A DNA stretch of 64,000 nt from Spinacia oleracea (lineage: Eukaryota; Streptophyta; Magnoliopsida; Caryophyllales; Amaranthaceae), in assembly GCF_020520425.1 (NCBI RefSeq), contig NC_079487.1, positions 111,634,141 through 111,698,140 of the forward strand. Reading direction: 5' to 3'. Positions 47,421 through 60,545 of the stretch are shown here, piece by piece; position 1 is the stretch's first letter, and every line of letters begins with the position of its first letter. The notes below the pieces were generated by a model. The model made no database searches and was not told the DNA's origin. It worked only from the letters and a program-made list of their open reading frames with translations. Both the position numbers and the translations under genes were made by a program.

Positions 47421-50400
47421 ATGGGAGAATTGATGTACGAAATCGGGCAAAATGCGTATATAAAGCTAGTGTTACATGCCTTAAAGCATAAGGCGAGCCC
47501 CGTTAATGGAGTTTTGGTTGGCCGCTTTGATGGTGGAAAGGGAGTGGTTGAAATTACTGATGCTATCCCTCTTTTTCATTCCAACATTGGTCTCCTCCCT
47601 GCTCTGGAGATCGCCCTGATGCAAGTATGTTCTATGTTCTCTCTCTTCTCTCTGCTGTCTATATACGCTCTTTTTCTGTTTGAAATTTTATTATTTCAAT
47701 TGATATATGTTGCTTTTATTTGCTAAAAGTTGGTTGTGCGCTGTCATTTACCAAATGTTGTTATTATTGAAGCATAATTTGTTAGTGCTGTTCAAAGAAG
47801 TAACTATGTATATGACTTGGGTCTTTGGTACGGTTGCAGTAAATTTTAATAGTGATATCTTGTGTTCAACTGTGATTGAGTGGGGGGAGGGAGAGAAGTT
47901 TGTAGAGTGGTGTTGAACTTCTGTCTCATGTGTTAGCAGGTGTATTTTAATTGTCTGATTTATCAAACTTATCTTTTTGTATAAACTTCGCAACCCAGTG
48001 GGATCAAATTACATCATGCTAGTCCTTGAATGATTGAAGCTATTTTCTTGACGAGGGTCACGAGCTATGTTTACAGAGTGCCAGAGTTCATTTTATTGGT
48101 CATACTAGAGTTGCCAGATTTAGCTCATCAGTGAGTGAATGTTAATGGATCTGATTTGAACAGAACTGTGAATCACAGCCAATCCATATCGTGATGGAGA
48201 ACAAAGACGATGAATTCAATACATATGTGAACCATAAAAATAGTACTGAAATGAACTAGAACAATATTTAGTTAACTGTTTTATGAAAATCCTAATGTGC
48301 AATTTACTTATATCGGTAGATTATTCGAATAACCATGGCTTTTCTCTACAACTGAATGATGAATTATTGGTTATTTGGTCTAGTGCTTTGCATCTCTTAA
48401 GAGACCCCTTTTTCCTGTAGTTGTCCTGCATACTTGGGATTCTACTCGGCTACTTCTCCAAGCCAACATTGGGTCATAAAAATATGATACTTCCTCTATT
48501 TTTTATTAGTTGCTAAATTTCTTTAGTCACGCTTGCTGCATAAATTCCATTATTATCTTTAATTATCTATAAACAAAAGTCATAAAAAAAAATTGATATT
48601 AATAAAATAATATTGAGACAAATCTAACAAGATCTCACATGACTATATTTTTTCTGGGTATAAATAACAGAAGATAATCACAGTAAATTATGTGAATAAT
48701 GTCAAAAAATGGAACGTAGCAACTAATTAAAAACAGAAGTAGTATAATGTAAGTATCTTGCAGACCTTGCACTATAATGTTTCTTCAGTGAAATTCAACC
48801 ATTTGTTAATGACTGCACTCTTAGGGTATTAATTGGTGTTTCCATGAAGGAGGAATTTCAAGAGTACGTGAGATGATATCATTTCTAGTATTGTCCTGCC
48901 ATCTGGCACTCGGCAATCTGTCACAAAGAGCACAGTATCCTTTTAGTACTTTTTAATGGGCACTGCATCATGTTGGAAAAATCGGTCAAGGTCTTCTGAT
49001 TTATGTGTGGAGATAGTTAAGAAACTACGTGGTAAAATTTTTCTTCGGGTAATCGATCTTTCTAGCTCCAATTGGGTTGAATATTTCCAGAGAATCTCTA
49101 CTCTTCCAATCTGTTTGTTTGGCTGCTTTATGTGTGTTGTGGCTGAATGGAATAGGAATATATGTCTAATAGGGATCCCCTTGATGCCTAATTGCCTCCT
49201 CTTGTAGTGAATGTAGATTGTAGCCTCTCTTTGATCACATGCATCAGGGTCTTTCTGGAATTCTCTGATATGTACATTGATTGGTTCACTTCTTAATTTC
49301 ATTTTTCTCTATATGATGTTCTCTTTGTAAGTTTTTATAAATTTATAATGATAAAAGTACATTTACTGATCTGTTGTCTACGTTATTAGATAGAAGAAAA
49401 ATATGCAAGTCAAGGTTTGAGCTTGGTGGGTTACTTCCATGCAAATGAAAGGTCCGATGACAATGATCTCGGCAATGTGGCCAAGAACATCGGAGATCAT
49501 ATTTGTCGGTACTTTCCCCAGGCTGGAGTTCTCTTGGTATGCATAGTGACGAGATGCTCGCTCCCTCTTCTTTCCCTTTTAGAGTTAGGGTGCATTCAAT
49601 GCCTTTTGTTTCTATCAATGCTGATGTTTGATGTTTGATTTCTTAGTTGGACAATAAAAAACTCGAAGCTTTACCAAAAGTGAAAGATCGCAGCCCTGTA
49701 ATGCAGGTAGCTTTTCTTTCATTTTTCTATGATACGCTTGTAGTGTTTTTTTTTTTGTTTTTTTTTTGTGTGATAATAGCACCCTCTAATCTAGAGCTGC
49801 AGCCTGTAGGGAGTTTTTTTTTGTGTGACTGTGAACTGATTTCTTTCTCTGGCTCCATAGAAGATTTATGGTGTGTTTGGATAGCAAGATAGAAGGGGAA
49901 AGGAATGGGAGGGAAAGAGGACAAAAGGGAGGGGAAAGAAAGGCATGGTTAAGGTGAGCTCCATTTTCCCTCCAAATCTCTCCAATTTGGAGGGAAAATG
50001 GATCCCTCCCTCTTCCTCCCCTTCCTTCCCCAACCTTTTACCCAAACAAGGGAGCTTGTTCCTCTCCCTTTCCCTACCCTCCTTTTGTCTCCATTTTTTG
50101 TTATCCAAACAATGTGTTACTTTAGATGATAAATTGAGGCTTGACAGAAGTAGATACCTCTGTTTCTGTTTTCTCTGTACGCTAGCCTGTAGATCAGTTC
50201 ACCAACCAACAAAGGAGAAATTATGTCTTAGCACAGTAGAGAGGGACTTATCACTTGTGTATATACACATACTCTCTTTACGTTTCGATGCATGTTTGGT
50301 GAGATAGTCAGAGGTAAATGGTTGGGACATAGGACTTTATGATAATGCTACTCAACAATCACATGCTGCATGTTGATTTGATCGCGCAAAGCCGCAAAAT

Positions 50401-51095
50401 GTCCAATTGGCATTTTCTAGAATCTCATCCAAGTGAATTTGTTTATATTACATCACATGCCTAGTCCGCTGTTCAGTGTAATGAATTAGGTTTCTTTAAT
50501 AAAAAGATAAAGCTTCCAAATTGTGTCCTATGTTTTGAGTTGTGAGCTTAGTGTATGTTGACCTCCAGCTCTAGCTAGTGACATTAAAATGGGCTGGAAT
50601 TACTAAAAACACTGACTATCGGATGGAGAGATACTTGCCTTGACTCCACTTTGCTTTGTTATGTTGTAGGAGAGATACTTGCCTTGACTACATCCCTTGT
50701 TGCATTGCTTTGTTATGTTGTAGGAGAGATACTTGCCTTGACTCCACTTTCTGGTCATTATTCTTTTATATCTTAGAAGTTAGAAGTTTTATATTTGATT
50801 GGTGCTTCCATTATATCAGCTGTATTCAAAAGATGGATCCAAATGGAAAGTAGAGGAGAGTGGTCGGCTAGTATTGAAGGAGCCATCAGCAAACATAATA
50901 TTATTGGATTATGCATCAACCCAGAAATGGGAGGAAATTGTAGACTTTGATGATCACCTTGACGACATTAACAAGTAAGTTCCTGTTATTTTACTCTAGC
51001 AACATGGTGTAAATTGCTCAGAATGACGGTATTAATCTTACATGCAATCGATTTCTTCTTGTAGGGACTGGCTAAATGCTGAATTATTCAAGTGA
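47421..51095 (+). CDS. EMC8/9: ER membrane protein complex subunit 8/9 homologue
   Basis: Cytosolic-side subunit of the ER membrane complex, which inserts and helps fold tail-anchored and multi-pass membrane proteins. Five exons: 47421-47624, 49390-49536, 49647-49706, 50820-50974 and 51065-51095. All introns are GT/AG and in frame, giving 198 codons. The protein begins MGELMYEIGQNAYIKLVLHALKHK and carries the MPN-like fold segments typical of EMC8/9: NGVLVGRF, VEITDAIPLFHSNIGLLPALEIAL, LSLVGYFHANERSDDNDLG and RYFPQAGVLL. The JAMM metal-binding motif is not conserved, as in the family, so it is not a deubiquitinase. The C-terminus KDWLNAELFK matches plant homologues (Arabidopsis At5g55940). 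Intron 1 and intron 3 each carry a MITE. Confidence 0.95.
48490..48742. mobile_element. Stowaway-like MITE in EMC8/9 intron 1
   Basis: Ends CTTCCTCTATTTTTTATTAG and the inverted CTAATTAAAAACAGAAGTAG share TAGTTGCTA further in; TA borders both sides (48488-48489, 48743-48744). 253 bases, noncoding. Confidence 0.75.
49872..50113. mobile_element. Inverted-repeat MITE in EMC8/9 intron 3
   Basis: TGTTTGGATAGCAAGA at 49874 pairs with TTGTTATCCAAACA near 50100-50111. The interior is a palindrome of GGGAGGG/CCCTCCC motifs around CTCCATTTTCCCTCC. No target duplication could be fixed, so the superfamily is open. Confidence 0.65.
50626..50750. repeat. Tandem duplication in EMC8/9 intron 3
   Basis: GAGAGATACTTGCCTTGACT occurs three times, at about 50626, 50670 and 50723. 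The first two copies are followed by GCTTTGTTATGTTGTAG. It contains no splice site used by the gene model. Confidence 0.85.
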
Positions 51096-52492
51096 GACTT
51101 GTGAATCTAAGAACTCATCTGAGCTTGATCTGGTTGAATATTTAACTATTGAACTTGGAGCAAAGAACAATCAGATGGATTGATAGGCTCAGATCTCACG
51201 AGTATTGTTCTTGTCTACATTCTTGGAAGTTTTGGTAATTCAAATGAAGTATTTATACTGCCTTGTGGCTTTCTCACATTATCAAGAGCTAATCAGGATT
51301 TTGACCAATTTGTATTTGTGAAGACTTTACAAGTCTTCACTTTCATTACTCTTGTTTGCTCTTTTCTTAATTTATCAGCAACTAGAAAGGTGGAGTAGTT
51401 AAATTTAAATCCAATTTGTTTTGACAAGCAATTCGGTGTCTTTTTCAAACTTGCGGTAATGGTATACATGAATTCCCTTGTGCAAGGCACCTACATGCAA
51501 CTTAGGCCCTAAACTCCTCATCTTCCCATGAATACATGATGAGAGTATCAAACCCAGTCACAGGTCACTGGATTTGTAGAGCAGTCCATCGTATTTTGAG
51601 ATTTTGATATAAAAGTTGTTTTTTACTCCCTCCGTCCCTAAAAAAAATGCCTTTAACAAGGTGTTCAACTTGTTTGGAGACGTTTGCTTCGCATTGGTAA
51701 TGGTTTACCTTCCTAATCGCAGCATTCTAGCAACCAGAGCTTTCCCACCTCATTCCATTGATTCCATCAACAATCCACCTTAACCAACTTAGAAATGGTA
51801 GATGTATGTATAAGTCACATCAGTATATTTTCGAGTATGTTTTACCGGTCAGAAATCGGTATGAGAATGCAATATTGACAGCTACTGCAAAATGCTAATC
51901 ATACAAACAAACAAGAAGAATGTGTCGTGCCCACAAGTAATTATAATTTGGGAATCAAACTAATGATAAATAATAAAAATCATCACAGTTTACTTATCAA
52001 TCATTCAGCTAGGTGCCAAGCATAACTGCATGCAACGGTTATTTTGACAAAACAAAAATCCTTAGCTCGATTCTATCATTTTATGTTGGTTGATGTTTCT
52101 ACCTTATATCTTAAATATCCGATCTGATCCTAGGCTGAATATAATTATCATATAAATAGTTCAAATTACATTATCAACGTCAATCTAAAATTATTTTATT
52201 AACGACTTAAATTTAGTCCTTCCTATGATCAACTAGAATATTCTTTCTGGAAGTTTCTTCGGTTGTTCCTGATGCGGCGGCATAATTCAGAACGGCAAAG
52301 TCGTCAAACATTCCTGGAGATCTTTAAGTTGCCTGTAAATATATTTGGCTTTCATATTTATTTCATCGTCCAGCTTTTGTGATTCCTTTATCTGATCATT
52401 GGGGAAGATATTGTATGAGCTACGGAGTATTCTGTCCATAAAGGTAATATTTTGTGTAGTGTGATAGTGTCTGCCTATATATCTAAACTGAT
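51096..52492. other. 3' UTR of EMC8/9 and intergenic region
   Basis: No supportable gene. A Stowaway terminus (CTCCCTCCGTCCCTAAAA) stands alone at about 51627, so it is a truncated copy. The rest is AT-rich sequence with no repeat I recognise. Confidence 0.5.
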
Positions 52493-52497
52493 ATTGT

Positions 52498-53042
52498 TGT
52501 AGGAGATATGACTAATAGTAGATTAAATTAGAATAGCTTATCTTAAATTATGTCGTGGCGTGACACCAATCACTGCCCTAAAGTTGAATTTGCCCCGCTA
52601 CACACACGGACTCATGGCAATCAACCCCCAGGGTTACACGACTCTTCATATCCGGTGTGGACGGATACGAAGATTGAGAACACCCTTAAACAATGCCCAG
52701 AACAATGGTAGATTTTGTGTTTTCATTTTCGGAGAGGATGAAGAGGTTAATTTTCTCTGTCTCTGGAGGAAGAATCAATAGCCTTTAAATAGGCCGAAAA
52801 GATATTCAAGAATAGAAGGTTATTAATTGGTCATCAATTAGCCATAAATGGAGGAAGCAATTAAGGTAATAACGGTCAACAAATCAATTAGTTGACATTA
52901 CACAATCAATCCAATAATTAAGGTCAAAAATTGATCATTCATAATAAGAAAGACCACATTATAATTATGGGAACTTTAATTCTTTTGAAGCAACATAATT
53001 TGGAGTTTTCAATATAGACTGACAGGGGGTATAACTCCAACA
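52498..53042 (-). repeat. 3' LTR of the non-coding LTR element
   Basis: 545 bases, TG...CA ends in either reading. By eye it differs from its partner by about six single-base changes (for example TGTGGACGG against TGCGGACGG), which means roughly 1% divergence. Confidence 0.88.
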
Positions 53043-56000
53043 TTCCCCCACATGATTCAAAAGAAGATAGGCTTTATTATAAGAAGATGTTCTGGGCAAG
53101 GGATACTTAGTTTTACAAGTATCAATGTCTTGTGGACTTGAATTGATACCTAGTGCATACTAGTATGTCATACAACCATGTAAGGTAGAATTACCCTTGA
53201 ACCTTGCATGGGGATTGTAGTAACACAACAACGCACCAAACTTTTCTCAAAACAAGTAGTGTTCTCGCGAACTTTAATAAGTCAATGCCCCACATATGCC
53301 TGGTTTTTCATGAACGCTCTAGAGGTCCTAGCCTAAGGAACCTCATAGGGGATTGGGCGTAACCCCCACATTCACATAGGTAAGTTCATCAAGTTTGTAC
53401 TGTCACAAACCACCTTCACAAGGCTATGAACTTATTAAGAGTTTTGGCTCAACCTTACACATATGACAGTAGAAATAGTACTACATCACTTTAAATTATT
53501 AGTAGGAATGGTTGTAGTACAATACTTGAGTTCTTTTGTGACTTCGTTTGACCCATTGAACTTAGTTATTTCTAAGACGGGTATCAATCACAATTTACTC
53601 CACATAGGCTTCATACCCATTCCTTAATGCTGACTCCAGCACACAATTTATACAAAGGCCTTTGATGAGAGAATCTCAATATTCCTCTCATTTTCACACG
53701 ATATCACAATTTTTTTTTTCCCATGATCAATGTCCATGCCTCAAGCATGTATTCTAATCACATTACAAGCTATCTCAATTATAGCTTGTAAGCCAAAACA
53801 CATGGAACTAATGGAGTTGGCTTTACCAACAATGGATCTCACATATTCCAATTAACTCATTGTACCTGACAAGAGTGACAACCCACATACATAGTAATAT
53901 GTAAATAATAATATGGAGAAATAGAAAAATCACCTTACCCCCACAATGAGCTAACATCCAAAAGCTTTTCTATGGTAGAATCCAATGATAAGGACACTCA
54001 ACTCCATAATAGAATTATCACTTTCTATTAACCCAATAGACATCTCAAACATACTCGTTTGACCTTCATCCCAAGGTACATTTCAATGATTAGTGAGAAC
54101 ACTTTATATTCTCCACCAGCAACACACGCTTGTCTACATATTCTGCTTACCACATAAGCAACATCAAGTTGATAACCAAACATAAAAAATTAGACCTCCA
54201 AACACATAAATTTCAACAGCAATATGATAGGAACATACTATATAATGATGGTCACTCAATAGGAAATTGGTTATTTTATCAAGCACTACATATTCATTTT
54301 AGTTTGGTAGTACCTTTACCAACTTATTTGTCACATCTCAACCCAATTTTTAAAGGTTGTGTTTTGGCTCCTTCATGGTTTGACAAGTCTCAATAGATCA
54401 TAACTCATTCATATGTCCACTTTAATTGGTTACTCTCAAGAAATTAGCGCCAAAATATTACTCATGAATTCATCATACAACATATGAGTCTCGTTTACTA
54501 TTAGAAAACACCTCATGACCTTATTAATCATGTGACATAAATGTAACTTGCTTCTGCGCTAAATAAATAAGAAAAAAATAAATCCACCTCAACAAGGTAT
54601 TTCAAAGGAAATGATAATGCAATACCTCGTGCAAACAGATGAACATAATAGCTTATGTTTACACACTTATTTGGTGTTTGGTTAAGTAGGACTTTTAATT
54701 TCCGTTAAACATAAACAATGAGGTCGAATTGGTCTCACCTAGCCCTTTGACATGAAATAGTTACACCTCGAGATTCAAGTATATGAAACAAAAATATGTA
54801 TAAAAGTATACGAAGTAGATTTACAATTCCACTCTACAATTATAACAAAATTTAAACTCCTTGTGATTTTACTCTTATAGTTCAATTTCCCTTTAGTCCC
54901 ACACTAACGGGGTTACTCTTGACATGAGCTTTAGCAAAGACTTTAAAAACACCATATCCATCGATTGTAGGATTAGAAAATAACACCAAGGTCTCATACT
55001 GCTTTAGCAAACCAACATAAACATCTCCTAATCCATCATGATCCAAAAGAATAATAAAATAAAGAGCAATAAACAACTTGCTAATAGGATATTATCCTTC
55101 GAATTAGTCTTATTGCCCATTCTAGATTTCCGTTACTAATAAATGTATCCCATTTTCCTCAAGTACTAACTCACAAATCCCCCACATTGACCAACACAAA
55201 GTGTTGACAGAATATACCACGCAATGGAGATTGCATTTTATATGAAAATTAGTTAGATTTTGACACAGCATAGTTAAAATAAGGAAATACTCCATTTATA
55301 CAGTAACTTGTACGAGCCAATCTATGTAAACTTGACTAATCGTTTGATTTTGGTGAACCAACATCCTTTTGTTTAGAGCCTTAACTATGCTCCTTTTATT
55401 CCTGTAGTATTATTACATGATAAAAAAAAAGTGAACAACATCACCAGATTACTACTGCATATGTACCATCCAACAAAGGTTAATCAAATCAACTTGCTTA
55501 TGGATGTACCAAAAAATGTATCATTAGCAATGGTGTCTCCACTTTACCGAAAAGATTATGAAAATAGAGTAATCCAAAACCATGACCCAAAAAACAGAAG
55601 GGTTGGAAAAACACATCAATCAAGGAATAAATAAGGAGAGAAAATTATGAAAATAATCTTAAATGAAAGAAAATTCATTAAATACATTAATATGGTTGTT
55701 AGACGAAATCAGTCCACTAATTTCGTCCAAGCGTGCAACTGTGCTTCTTTTGAAGCATCCCATTAATTCGAGCAATAACTCCATAAACTGCTAATTTTTT
55801 CAACAAATAAAAAAAATTAACAAATTGAAATTCTTAAATGATATTGGGAACTCTGTAGAAGTAAAACCACAAGTTATCAATTTGATCGAGTCTTGAACTA
55901 TTCATTATTCGTCTTCCATGTTCAGATTATGATTCCCAAAAACTTAGTACGGCACAATTGGAAATTTGGAACCAAAGAATCAAAATTATGGAACATGCAA

Positions 56001-56246
56001 TATACTTTGGCAAAGATTATGGAAATCTTAGCAGCACAATATAGATGCACCGAACGTAATAACGTATACGTCAATATATATATTCATTTTTTATATTATT
56101 ATTATTAACAAACCCTTGAATACTATACCGATTAAACAAAACAACAACCGTAAATGCTTTGTTCCTTGCGGCAGCGATTAACAAAATACGTTTCAACGCA
56201 ATACTATTAGCCATAATAATAACAACATATAAATTCAACTTTAGAT

Positions 56247-56790
56247 TGTAGGAGATATGACTAATAGTAGATTAAATTAGAATAGCTTATCTTAAATTAT
56301 GTCGTGGCGTGACACCAATCACTGCCCTAAAGTTGAATTTGCCCCGCTACACACACGGACTCATGGCAATCAACCCCCAGGGTTACACGACTCTTCATAT
56401 CCGGTGCGGACGGATACGAAGATTGAGAACACCCTTAAACAATGCCCAGAACAATGGTAGATTTTGTGTTTTCATTTTCGGAGAGGATGAAGAGGTTAAT
56501 TTTCTCTGTCTCTGGAGGAAGAATCAATAGCCTTTAAATAGGCCGAAAAGATATTCAAGAATAGAAGGTTATTAATTGGTCATCAATTAGCCATAAATGG
56601 AGGAAGCAATTAAGGTAATAACGGTCAACAAATCAATTAGTTGACATTACACAATCAATCCAATAATTAAGGTAAAAAATTGATCATTCATAGTAAGAAA
56701 GACCACATTATAATTATGGGAACTTTAATTTTTTTGAAGCAACATAATTTGGAGTTTTCAATATAGACTGATAGGGGTATAACTCCAACA
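56247..56790 (-). repeat. 5' LTR of the non-coding LTR element
   Basis: 544 bases. It carries the same 73-codon plus-strand frame (56309-56530) as its partner (52560-52781), which is a shared LTR feature and not a gene. Confidence 0.88.
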
Positions 56791-56991
56791 ATTGTTATTG
56801 ACCAAGTACCTTATAATCTTAAATTACATAAAATCAATCCAATACAGTTTAATGCTCGTTCGTCAGTTTTCAGTTTTTGTTTTTTTTGTTCGAGTATCTG
56901 ATTAATATTTCTGATAGTCTTGAATTAATCGTAATTTTGTGTTACTATTATAACCTGTGTATATGCATTTTCTAGAAAGTTAAAAATGTTA

Positions 56992-57283
56992 GAGCAATTC
57001 CATGGACATGCTCACAAAAAAAAATGAGCATATGAGCAAGTAGCCCACCATTGGTATAACAATGATATAAGCGATTGTTAAAACCTTGTAGCTATTTTTG
57101 GGCCACGTAGCTCAGAAAAAAATATAGCTCAAAAAAATAAATTATTTAAGCTAAATATTATAGGGAGCTACAAAGTATTGTAGCCCACCAATGTAAAAAT
57201 TTATAATTTCAATTAATTGTAGCTAGAAATTTGATATGACAAACTTAGCCACAACATCTTGTAGCTCACCATTGGAGTTGCTT
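56992..57283. mobile_element. Harbinger/Tourist-like MITE, 292 bp
   Basis: Ends GAGCAATTCCATGGACATG and the imperfect inverse ACCATTGGAGTTGCTT, flanked by TTA on both sides (56989-56991, 57284-57286). Internal copies of GTAGC(T/C)CACCA occur in both directions. Confidence 0.62.
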
Positions 57284-57451
57284 TTACTTTGATTAAATAT
57301 AGGAACTTTTAAATGAAACTTTGTAGAAAATGCAACTTTCTTTTTTTTTTTTGTCAACTAAGCAATTTCAGTTTATTTTTTTCTTATTTGTCTTCACCCA
57401 ATCACCCCCACGTATTTTAATGTCTAACTAAATAAGCACTAAGTAATAGCC

Positions 57452-57515
57452 TAACTAGTGTGGCGCCCGGGCGATGCCCCGGTTGCTACTTTGAATAATT
57501 AAAATTCGAGATTCT
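57452..57515. repeat. Fragment of the GCCCGGGCGATG dispersed repeat
   Basis: ACTAGTGTGGCGCCCGGGCGATGC, cut here to its core CGCCCGGGCGATGCCCCGG, resembles the start of the repeat at 40258. It fades after about 60 bases. Confidence 0.45.
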
Positions 57516-58769
57516 TTTTCAACTCAATATTTGACCAAAATATATTTAGTCCATAAAAGTGAAAAGATTCATTGAGTTCATCAATTACACGTGTACGTTA
57601 CCGTCATTTATCATGCCAAATAATTTTTCAGTTAGATCATCTTACAATTCGTTTAATTTATTTTCTAATGGAACTATGTTCTTCAAATTAATAAGATATA
57701 TGCATGGCATTTCTGTAGTTGATGCTTATGAGACTTATGATATATATCATGTTTAATTCATTGTTCTCCTAATATTTTAATTGCTATTTTTTATTCCAAT
57801 ATATTCCATAAAAAATAAAAGGTAACATAAAGATTTAGTTGTTTTAGACTTCGTGTTAACATGTGTTTATAAATTAATGTGCATGGATAAGCAACAATTA
57901 ATGGTTGGTTAAGATGGTAATGAGAGTTATTCTCCAAACGTGAGGTCTTAGTATAGATAGTGATTTATTTGTTTGAACTTTTAAGTACTTTACTCTATGT
58001 AAAAAGCCGTTAATTTTGGTGGAAATGATGCAGTTTGATTAGAAAGATGGTTTAATCGTTGAAGTAATTATGTAGCTCAAATGATTCATATGGCACTTTA
58101 ACTTAGGGTCCTAGTCCTTTGCTCCTACGGGAAAACTGCATGTGAAATTAATAAATAAACGGGTCTCCCCTTCTCCCCAAAACAGAACCACGACTAGACA
58201 TCAATTGATCCGATTCCAACTCCAATTCTTTATCTTTGTACTTGTACCGATCGATTAATCATTAATATTAATTAACCATGCTAATTGATGATATAGTCCT
58301 CAATTACCCCCTTCAGCCCTTATGTTACGGACTACTATCCCTCGGGTTTCAAAATTCCTCAAATGTCTTCCACTTTTACACAAATTCACCAAATGTTTTT
58401 AGGTTAATGACGTTATTAAGGCCGTTTGGTAAACTTGTGTAAAACTCGGCGGCATTTGATGAATTTGGAAACCCAAGGGATATCTGGTGAATTTTGTGAT
58501 CTAATGCTCTAATGAAAAAATGTGAAAATTTTAGTGCCCCAATCAATTTGATTGATTAAAATTATCACTTGCACGATTTTTAACAATAGAACATTTATGT
58601 TACAATATAAAAGAAAATATTTTAAATGTAGAGATTAACATGAGACATCAAAACATAATATGTAAAAAAAACAAAGAGTGTATTAAATAATATTTCGAAT
58701 TAATTACAAATTTTATTTAAACTATGTCTTATAATGCATGTATGTTTACTATTCTTGCTTTTGACAATT
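57516..58769. other. Intergenic region
   Basis: AT-rich, no supportable gene. A small foldback is visible: CCCTCGGGTTTCAAAATTCCT (about 58339) pairs with the region ending AATTTGGAAACCCAAGGGA (about 58481), which recalls the arms of the element at 42686. Confidence 0.45.
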
Positions 58770-59520
58770 AACTAGTTTTTAGGCTTGGCGATGTCCCAAG
58801 TTACTACATTAATAACATTTACATTTACTTATATATACTAGTCGTTGGATCGTGCGCTAGCGCGCACGATCCTTCAAGGTATAAAAAAATTATTTTATAA
58901 AAAATATTACGTAAAAGACGAGCATTTATAAATTTATGGTAAATGCTAGAAAATAATGTTAAAGTTCTATTTGCACGTAATTGATAACGAAATTTATTAT
59001 ATGTGAAGTCTTGCTATAATGGATACTTTCCTACACAACTATTATGCCTTGTACTATTTACATTACATTGTTTATAACCACATAGCGTTGATATCCAATA
59101 AAATCTTACTTTAATTCTTAAATAAAAAAATCATAACTATCAATACATATGTTGTCATATTGGTAGTAGTAGGACATTGAAGCAATGAGAAAGGACTCAA
59201 AATGAAAAGGGCGAGGAAAGGGTGTGGCAACAGGTGGAAAGGAACGTGGCACATAAGATTGTAATGAAAGGGAAAGGGTAAAAATATAATCCCACTATTA
59301 CCAAGGAAAAGACAAAAATAAACAATAAAGGAAATGGAGGGGTATATTCGTAAATTCACTATTACATGAATAGTAAGCAATGTTCAAGCCTTTATATATG
59401 TTAGGATATATATATATTTTTTTTTGCAATGATAACATGAAACATGTAATAGCTTAGTGGTGAAGGGTTTGTTGTTTAAACTAAAGATTAGGGGTTAAAA
59501 CCTTACGTAAACCATATTTG
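58770..59520. repeat. Second copy of the dispersed repeat, interrupted by about 550 bases
   Basis: The left part (AACTAGTTTTTAGGC...GTTACTACATTAATAACATT) and the right part (TTTTTGCAATGATAACATG, ATGTAATAGCTTAGTGG from about 59405) match the copy at 40258-40480. About 550 bases starting ACTAGTCGTTGGATCGTGCG, which contain the palindrome GATCGTGCGCTAGCGCGCACGATC, lie between them and look like a later insertion. Confidence 0.55.
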
Positions 59521-59901
59521 ACATCTTTTTATAGGGGATCATGAAAAAACCCGTTATGATTATATTTACCTGATAATCCTTCTGTCCCTAAAAATTGTCT
59601 CACATCGCTTTTCCTACTGAATCGACATCTATCACAAGTTAGTTTGCCTAGCAAACACGTTCATACTCTGTACTTGAGCTACTTCCAAACATTTTATAGT
59701 TGATGGGGATGTGACATTCAAGTCCAAGGTGAATTTCCCATCAACTTGTTGGTTGGAAGACCCTATTGGTCTATTTCTTATAGAGAGTATCAACCATAAG
59801 AATACATGACCCAGTTTAGTAGCATTGACATTATTCTATTACGGTGTAAGAAACTAAAGCGACTCATATCCAGCATAACTCGACCCGTATTGACTGAACA
59901 T

Positions 59902-60545
59902 TAGCGATGTCAGTGGGGCGGGTTTCACGGGAGACCCGCCCCACATCAGCCCCAAATAGGCTAAGGTTGGGAGAGGTTTGGCGGGGTGATGGGGGTGGGG
60001 ATGGGTATAAAAAGCATACCCGCCACGGATGATTGGGCGGGTGTGAATTTTGCGTTAACTTGGACCTGTACGTCCCGTCCCATCCCCACCCCATCCCCTA
60101 CGGCCACGCTTCATTCCGTCAACCACCCGAGTATCCTTTGTTTCCTACGTGAATTTAAAATTTTAAAAAAGATTTAAGTTGAACCCATTTTTTTATGTGC
60201 TCGGATTTGTTTATATGTAATAGAATGAATTTAGGCGATACTTTTAAGTTTTTGTTTGGATTTTTCATTATGGCAAGTACTTTTTTTCCCCATTATTTAT
60301 GTTATTTTTAGTTATCAAGTATGTTTTTAAGAAAAACTAGGCGGGTTTTTATTGTGGGTATGGGGCTAGGGATGAGACGGGGATTGATACTCTAGGTGGT
60401 GGGACGGAGATGGATTTTAGTTTTTACCTGTTGGGACGGGGATGAAGATTAATTTTGTACCCACCATGGACAATAGAGCGGTGATAGAAATACAAATTTT
60501 AGGTGGGGATGGAGGGACCTACATCCACATTCGCATCCGTCACGA
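59902..60545. mobile_element. Degenerate GGGGCGGG-family hAT-like element
   Basis: Starts TAGCGATGTCAGTGGGGCGGG, and in reverse orientation carries GTACCCACCATGG, ACGGGGATG and TGTAGGTCCCTCCATCCCCACC as in the copies at 44621 and 45782. The right terminus (GCATCCGTCACGACC, about 60545) is eroded and no 8-bp duplication can be fixed. Confidence 0.6.

Larger units (their letters stand above)
52498..56790 (-). mobile_element. Non-coding LTR retrotransposon with perfect 5-bp target duplication
   Basis: Two near-identical 544-545 bp LTRs (52498-53042 and 56247-56790) flank a 3.2 kb interior, and ATTGT lies directly outside on both sides (52493-52497, 56791-56795). The orientation is minus: read that way the LTRs are TGTTGGAG...CTCCTACA, and a purine-rich GTGGGGGAA stands just before the LTR at 53042, as a polypurine tract should. 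No primer site I know follows the other LTR, and no gag or pol can be read. The longest same-strand frame (55076-54882, 64 codons, with YETLVLF and DGYGVFKVFAKAHVK) is unrecognised. It fits a LARD-like, trans-mobilised element. Confidence 0.85.

Noticed and set aside
52560-56530. Two identical 73-codon frames, a possible duplicated small gene
   Set aside because: Both lie inside the paired LTRs of one retroelement, so the duplication is the LTR pair.
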